Shown here: in pieces, positions 6,834 through 9,414 of the stretch
How the letters are laid out: each line of letters starts with the position of its first letter
How positions within the stretch are numbered: the first letter of the stretch is position 1
Source: Deltaproteobacteria bacterium
GTDB taxonomy: Bacteria; Desulfobacterota; Desulfobulbia; Desulfobulbales; BM004
DNA length: 9,414 nucleotides
Reading direction: 5' to 3'
Assembly (NCBI GenBank): GCA_019313095.1
Contig: JAFDBU010000031.1
Location: forward strand, 1 to 9,414
The notes under the pieces: generated by a model
The model's database searches: none
What the model saw: only the letters and a program-made list of their open reading frames with translations
Told to the model about the DNA's origin: nothing
Program-made: the position numbers and the translations under genes

Positions 6834-7418
6834 ATGGATCCATTACAGGATATCACGGGAGTTATTCTAGCTGGAGGACAGAGCAGCCGTTTTGGCTGCA
6901 ATAAAGCCCTGGCCTTATGGCGCAACAAGTTTCTTATCCAGCATGTCAGTGATGTCCTTGCTTCTGTCTTCGATGATATACTACTAAGTACTAATTCCCC
7001 GGATCAATATCTATTTCTCAAACTGCAAACGGTTATGGACAGATATCAGAACATGGGGCCTTTGGCAGGTATTCACGCCGGGCTGCACCATAGTCGCAAA
7101 TCATGGATATTTGCAGTGGGGTGTGATATGCCTTTAATTACGCCTGAGCTGGTCACCTGTCTCTGTGGTTATGCCAAAGATGGATTTGAAGCGGTGATTC
7201 CATGGCGCAAGAATGGGCCGGAACCTCTCTGCGGACTCTATCGAAAAACTTCACTTGATATAATTGAACAGCATCTGGCAAACGGAAAAGCACAGATGCA
7301 GGAATTGTTGGAAAAATTATCGGTCAAAAAGGTAAATGAGGCAGAACTGCAAACAGTTACAGGAGGAATCCGGGTATTCAGCAATATTAATCAAGCCCGG
7401 GATTTGGAAAGGCTGTAA
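6834..7418 (+). CDS. mobA: MobA, molybdenum cofactor guanylyltransferase
   Basis: 194 residues, normal for MobA. The enzyme transfers GMP from GTP to Mo-molybdopterin to give the guanine dinucleotide cofactor used by the DMSO-reductase superfamily (formate dehydrogenases, nitrate, thiosulfate and polysulfide reductases). Visible landmarks: nucleotide-binding signature VILAGGQSSRFGCNKAL (10-26) with K24; MGPLAGIHAGL (74-84); VGCDMPLI (95-102) with the Mg-binding D98; PEPLCGLYRK (129-138); and FSNINQARDL (182-191), the usual C-terminal region. All are intact. ATG at 6834 follows mobB by 4 bases and uses ACAGG with a 7-base spacer. It is the fifth gene of the cluster beginning with the HdrC-like gene. 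Confidence 0.96.
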   Translation: MDPLQDITGVILAGGQSSRFGCNKALALWRNKFLIQHVSDVLASVFDDILLSTNSPDQYLFLKLQTVMDRYQNMGPLAGIHAGLHHSRKSWIFAVGCDMPLITPELVTCLCGYAKDGFEAVIPWRKNGPEPLCGLYRKTSLDIIEQHLANGKAQMQELLEKLSVKKVNEAELQTVTGGIRVFSNINQARDLERL

Positions 7419-7423
7419 GCAAC

Positions 7424-7442
7424 TGTCAGAAGTTATCTGACA
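7424..7442 (+). promoter_or_regulatory. Hairpin ending at the start codon of the 53-residue membrane protein
   Basis: TGTCAGA-AGTTA-TCTGACA is a perfect 7-base-pair stem with a 5-base loop. The last paired base is the A of the ATG at 7442. The only Shine-Dalgarno-like bases (AGAAG) lie in the stem and loop, so folding would hide the ribosome entry site. No U-run follows, so it is not a terminator. Confidence 0.5.
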
Positions 7443-7603
7443 TGAAGAAATTGATTATTCTCATCAGTGTTACATTGTGTAGCTGTTTCGGCTGGTGGCT
7501 TGGAAAAGGGTTAGGACTGATGCCGGGATACCTGACAAGTTTTGCGGGCAGCCTGCTGGGTGTATACATTGGGGTACTTTTTAACAGGAAATATATGCCG
7601 TGA
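7442..7603 (+). CDS. Small two-helix membrane protein (53 residues)
   Basis: A 53-codon frame starting MKKLIILISVTLC and ending NRKYMP. Two hydrophobic helices are visible: residues about 4-20, and about 30-47 (YLTSFAGSLLGVYIGVLF). They are separated by GKGLGLMPG and rich in small-residue GxxxG-like spacings (GSLLGVYIG), which favour tight helix packing. The pattern W-W-L-G then G-L-M then S-x-x-G-S-L-x-G-V-Y-x-G resembles short hypothetical proteins I have seen in Desulfobacterota; no function is known to me. A lipoprotein reading (Cys at 13 or 15) is possible but less likely given the length. It lies 23 bases after mobA on the same strand, so it is probably the last gene of that cluster. 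There is no free Shine-Dalgarno; a hairpin covers the start. Confidence 0.7.
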   Translation: MKKLIILISVTLCSCFGWWLGKGLGLMPGYLTSFAGSLLGVYIGVLFNRKYMP

Positions 7604-7723
7604 ACTTCGGGATTACTAATTTGGTGTCTCAAAAAGCAAGGGGCGGACTATCCATATTGTAATGATAACAACCCTTTTGCCGGACTCACCCTCTTAAACC
7701 CAACTCCCAAATTTAATATAAAA

Positions 7724-7870
7724 CTAGTTTAACAGTTTTGAAAGCACCTGAAGTAAACCACTAAGGAACCAGATGCCGCATAAGGCCCCGACACCCATAA
7801 GAAAACCCATAAAGGCCATGCCCAGCGTCACCATTTCTCTCTCTTGATGTTTTGTTGCCTGTCCATTCAT
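7724..7870 (-). CDS. Small single-helix membrane protein (48 residues) behind a sigma-54-type promoter
   Basis: A 48-codon frame with an excellent ribosome binding site, GGGAGG at 7884-7879, 8 bases before the ATG at 7870. The protein starts with a polar, charged stretch (MNGQATKHQERE), then one long hydrophobic helix of about residues 13-41 (LGMAFMGFLMGVGALCGIWF in its centre), and ends with VLSKLLN. The helix is rich in Met and Gly and contains one Cys. I do not recognise the family. The combination of a strong ribosome binding site, an uninterrupted hydrophobic segment and a matching promoter (7961-7977) makes a real expressed micro-protein likely. It could be a regulator or accessory subunit of a membrane complex, but nothing here shows which. 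Confidence 0.72.
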   Translation of the reverse strand: MNGQATKHQEREMVTLGMAFMGFLMGVGALCGIWFLSGLLQVLSKLLN

Positions 7871-8159
7871 TGTGTAGTCCTCCCTTTTACACTGATTATC
7901 AACCGAGGTACAGCCGCTTAAGTTATGGTCGGCGAAAAGTTAATGCCTTACTGGTAATTCAGCAAGAAGCATGCCAAACCAGGTTTGATGGCTTTGTAGC
8001 CGGCCTACATCTGCTATGCATTGCATCTTAAAAAAAATACAAATAATAGCATAAAATATATCATGCAGATTTGCATATGAAGCGGTGTGTCATGCCAGGG
8101 TTTATGATTCGCCATTCAGCCTGAGATTATTAATTATGGACGAATCAAGGAGTTTCGTT
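7871..8159. promoter_or_regulatory. Intergenic control region with inverted repeats
   Basis: No gene is supported here. Besides the sigma-54 element it holds four visible signals. (a) CAAACC-A-GGTTTG at 7975-7987, overlapping the outer edge of the -24 element. (b) ATGCA-T-TGCAT at 8016-8026. (c) ATGCA-GATT-TGCAT at 8063-8076. (d) An A/T-rich tract at about 8029-8062 that could bend. Repeats b and c lie roughly 70 and 120 bases upstream of the predicted sigma-54 start, the usual range for enhancer-binding-protein sites. Confidence 0.45.
7961..7977 (-). promoter_or_regulatory. Sigma-54 (RpoN) -24/-12 promoter
   Basis: The minus strand reads TTGGCATGCTTCTTGCT. It matches the sigma-54 consensus YTGGCACG-N4-TTGCW at every fixed base except one (T for C in the -24 element), with exact GG-N10-GC spacing. 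Transcription would start near 7950 and give a leader of about 80 bases before the 48-residue membrane protein at 7870. It lies outside any other gene, which strengthens the call. Confidence 0.62.
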
Positions 8160-8243
8160 ATGTTTTATTATTCAAATTACAAATCCGGGTTGCCGGGATC
8201 TGAAAAAAACATTGAAAAAAATTTTCATTTTTTCGAGACCTAA
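8160..8243 (+). CDS. Candidate 27-residue peptide (leader peptide or micro-protein)
   Basis: ATG at 8160 is preceded by AAGGAG (8147-8152) with a 7-base spacer, as good a site as any in the window. The frame runs 27 codons to TAA at 8241-8243. The peptide begins MFYYSNYKSGLPGSEKN and ends FHFFET. It is polar with several aromatic residues and shows no membrane segment. A 6-base-pair hairpin (8250-8265) starts 6 bases after the stop. The arrangement of strong initiation, short frame and adjacent hairpin resembles a leader peptide, but the codons show no run of one amino acid typical of classical attenuation. It may equally be an independent small protein or chance. I do not recognise the sequence. 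Confidence 0.4.
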   Translation: MFYYSNYKSGLPGSEKNIEKNFHFFET

Positions 8244-8265
8244 AAAACTACTACCTTGTGGTAGT
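8241..8265 (-). terminator. Hairpin followed by a U-run on the minus strand
   Basis: ACTACC-ACAA-GGTAGT on the minus strand is a perfect 6-base-pair stem with a 4-base loop, followed by AGTTTTTT. On that strand it fits a weak intrinsic terminator. On the plus strand the stem is followed by CTTTAT, so termination there would be poorer. No minus-strand gene obviously needs it, since the Spy-like gene already ends at a stronger terminator. Confidence 0.4.
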
Positions 8266-8395
8266 CTTTATACTAAAGGAAATGGGAATTTTCCCGAAAC
8301 TGTTTTTGTGATTTGGCTAGGAAATTCAAAACCGCGGACAGCTGTTATTGGCTGAACAGTAATCAAAACCCTGAGATATAAACACTGTGATTAAT
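8266..8395 (+). promoter_or_regulatory. Upstream region of the two-CW-like gene with inverted repeats
   Basis: Two short repeats are visible: GGGAA-TT-TTCCC (8284-8295), and CTGTT-N8-AACAG (8342-8359). No convincing -35/-10 pair with 16-18 base spacing was found. The repeats could be operators for the downstream gene; this is only positional inference. Confidence 0.25.
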
Positions 8396-8650
8396 ATGAC
8401 TTTTAAGAAACTTAACTGTTCGGAGTTTATGCGGCGTGGCGATGAACCAGGTGGGAGGAATGTCGATCACCTGAGTATTTGTCCGGCATTTCCTTATCAA
8501 GGCCAGGAGTGCGCCAATGAAGTAGGCACTTTTTGCGACCTTGTTCAGGTGCTGCGCACAGCCAGTCATGCCGATTGTCAGGAATGTCCATTTTATAACA
8601 ATATGTATTTCAACCAATCTGGCAGGCGGGTTAATCAGGTAAAAGCATTA
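8396..8650 (+). CDS. Small Cys-rich protein, two-CW-domain-like but without its tryptophans
   Basis: 85 residues from ATG 8396; the stop codon is TGA at 8651-8653. A GTG at 8387 would add three residues. Neither start has a clear Shine-Dalgarno (GTGA before the ATG is weak). Six cysteines: C8, C29, C39, C47, C61, C64. The order NCSEFMRRGDEPGG (7-20), SICPAFPYQGQEC (27-39), EVGTFC (42-47) and DCQECPFY (60-67) parallels small proteins with the two-CW domain, which typically read NCWEFxxCGRxPGG then CWxVAGTFC then C-x2-C-x-F. Here both Trp and the second Cys are replaced (CSEFMRRG, CANEVGTFC). Metal or cofactor binding by the remaining cysteines is possible but unproven. Family assignment is from memory. 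A strong terminator follows at once. Confidence 0.7.
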
Positions 8651-8652
8651 TG

Positions 8653-8690
8653 AAAAAAGGCGCTTTCGATAAATCGAGAGCGCCTTTTTT
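8653..8690. terminator. Bidirectional intrinsic terminator
   Basis: Two 18-base arms at 8653-8670 and 8673-8690 pair with a single imperfect position. They comprise AAAAAAGGCGCTTTCGAT and its complement, and end in TTTTTT. Because the arms begin with a run of A and end with a run of T, the hairpin has a U-tail on both strands. It overlaps the last base of the plus-strand gene's stop codon and lies 18 bases beyond the end of the minus-strand Spy-like gene, so it serves this convergent pair. Confidence 0.92.
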
Positions 8691-8708
8691 ATCAGTGCAG
8701 AAGAACTA

Positions 8709-9122
8709 TTACCAGCCGCCGCGCCTGCCACAGTTGCCATAGCCCGGTCCTGGGCCATAGCCGTACCTGGGTTGCCCCTCAAAAGTCTTTTCAGCTTTTT
8801 CCTGTATGGTGGTTTGCAGATCATAGAGATCACCTGTCAACTTTGCCACTTTCTGTTCATCAGGATTATCCTGTCGCATCAATGCATCAAGTTCACTCCT
8901 TTTTACAACGATCTGCTTTCTGAGTTCTTTGGTTTCTTCAAAGAATGCGGCTGTTTTCTCATCATCCTTTTCAGGAGAAGCCCAGTTATCACAATAACCG
9001 GGGCCTCCGCCACAATTTCCCGGGCCATACCCATAATAGCCCCGGGCACCAGCCAGGGAAATACCGGTAAATCCAATTGCCCCAATAAGGGCTGCTACTG
9101 CTACGTACTTTTTCATATTCAT
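8709..9122 (-). CDS. Secreted Spy/CpxP/ZraP-like metal-resistance protein
   Basis: 137 residues from ATG 9122-9120. This start is chosen because GGAGG (9135-9131) lies 8 bases before it; an ATG at 9137 overlaps that same ribosome binding site and is unlikely. Residues 1-26 are a Sec signal peptide (MNMKK, hydrophobic core, cleavage probably after SLAGA), so the product is periplasmic. The core at about 55-113 is helical and charged (FFEETKELRKQ, RSELDALMRQDNPDEQKVAKL), as in the heavy-metal-resistance/LTXXQ families of periplasmic chaperones and zinc-binding proteins. It is flanked by Gly/Tyr/Cys-rich tails: YYGYGPGNCGGGPGYCDNW (29-47) and RYGYGPGPGYGNCGRRGGW (119-137), with C37, C44 and C131. 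Family membership is inferred from architecture. Metal specificity cannot be read from the sequence, and no cognate two-component pair is adjacent. Confidence 0.85.
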   Translation of the reverse strand: MNMKKYVAVAALIGAIGFTGISLAGARGYYGYGPGNCGGGPGYCDNWASPEKDDEKTAAFFEETKELRKQIVVKRSELDALMRQDNPDEQKVAKLTGDLYDLQTTIQEKAEKTFEGQPRYGYGPGPGYGNCGRRGGW

Positions 9123-9137
9123 TTGATAAACCTCCAT

Positions 9138-9209
9138 CTAAAATTTTTCATTGTTATTAATAAATTCAGGGACCGGTCAACACCATGTATGTATCCAAAA
9201 ACCGTGCCA
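9138..9209 (-). promoter_or_regulatory. Promoter region of the Spy/ZraP-like gene, sigma-54-like or sigma-70
   Basis: Two alternatives are visible on the minus strand. (a) TGGCACG-GTTT-TTGGA at 9209-9194 matches the sigma-54 consensus except that the -12 GC is GG. (b) TTGACC (9180-9175) followed after 18 bases by TAACAA fits sigma-70 moderately. E. coli zraP is sigma-54-dependent, which makes (a) attractive, but loss of the -12 C is a serious defect. Confidence 0.35.
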
Positions 9210-9414
9210 TTCTTACTTTTCCGTCAATACAATTTTCATTATATCTTTTAATTTCAGCAGGATGGGATTTTCTTAACCGGCAAATGTTACAACGTAAAAA
9301 TGGAATTTACATGGCGAAAAACTATCCAGATCATAACAGGATTAGAGAATATTCTTCAATGACGAGAAAGGACTAATCAATAATAACCAAAGAAAATATA
9401 AGGTTATGTGCTAC
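9210..9414. other. Right-end stretch without a supported gene
   Basis: A/T-rich sequence. A 63-codon plus-strand frame (9185-9376) exists but has no ribosome binding site and overlaps the promoter region of the Spy-like gene. A weak inverted repeat ATAACC-N13-GGTTAT (9383-9407) lies near the edge. Nothing else is recognisable. Confidence 0.4.

Noticed and set aside
8772..9251. 159-codon plus-strand frame opposite the Spy-like gene
   Set aside because: It is antisense to a gene with a signal peptide, strong ribosome binding site and family features. Its own start has no ribosome binding site and its composition mirrors the opposite strand.
9185..9376. 63-codon plus-strand frame near the right edge
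   Set aside because: No ribosome binding site, no recognisable motif, and it overlaps the promoter region of the divergent Spy-like gene.

Overview
The window looks like a chromosomal segment of an anaerobic Desulfobacterota-type bacterium (sulfate reducer or sulfur disproportionator, possibly Desulfobulbales-like). This is an inference from gene content: an HdrC-like/MvhD/MetV electron-transfer cassette, molybdenum cofactor genes, a cytosolic histidine kinase with a Rossmann-fold sensor domain, and several small Cys-rich or membrane proteins of types I associate with that phylum. No rRNA, tRNA, CRISPR array, insertion sequence or phage gene was seen.

Layout. (1) Positions 1-1942, minus strand: a three-gene unit with a Rossmann-domain/histidine kinase fusion, a conserved Cys-containing protein of unknown function, and the start of a membrane-anchored protein cut by the window edge. 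(2) Positions 2181-2840, minus: elbB, with its own promoter region holding two short inverted repeats. (3) Positions 3020-3538, minus: hpt, divergent from bioD (3741-4454, plus). (4) Positions 4643-7603, plus: a compact six-gene unit. It encodes an HdrC-like protein with four iron-sulfur motifs, MvhD, MetV, MobB, MobA and a 53-residue membrane protein. The first three are parts of the methylene-tetrahydrofolate reductase/Hdr-type electron-transfer system of the Wood-Ljungdahl methyl branch, but MetF, HdrA and HdrB are absent here. MobB and MobA make the guanylated molybdenum cofactor needed by enzymes such as formate dehydrogenase, so the unit could tie C1 metabolism to cofactor supply. (5) Positions 7604-8395: a gene-poor, signal-rich stretch. 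It holds a 48-residue membrane protein (7724-7870, minus) behind a strong sigma-54-type promoter (7961-7977), inverted repeats where an enhancer-binding protein could sit, and a 27-codon reading frame with a very good ribosome binding site followed at once by a hairpin. (6) Positions 8396-9122: a small Cys-rich protein related to the two-CW domain family but lacking both tryptophans, facing a secreted Spy/ZraP-like metal-resistance protein. A near-perfect bidirectional terminator separates them.

The most interesting material is the small-protein and regulatory region 7424-8265. None of these small genes is annotated from length alone. They are called from ribosome binding sites, reading-frame integrity, hydrophobicity and adjacent control signals.
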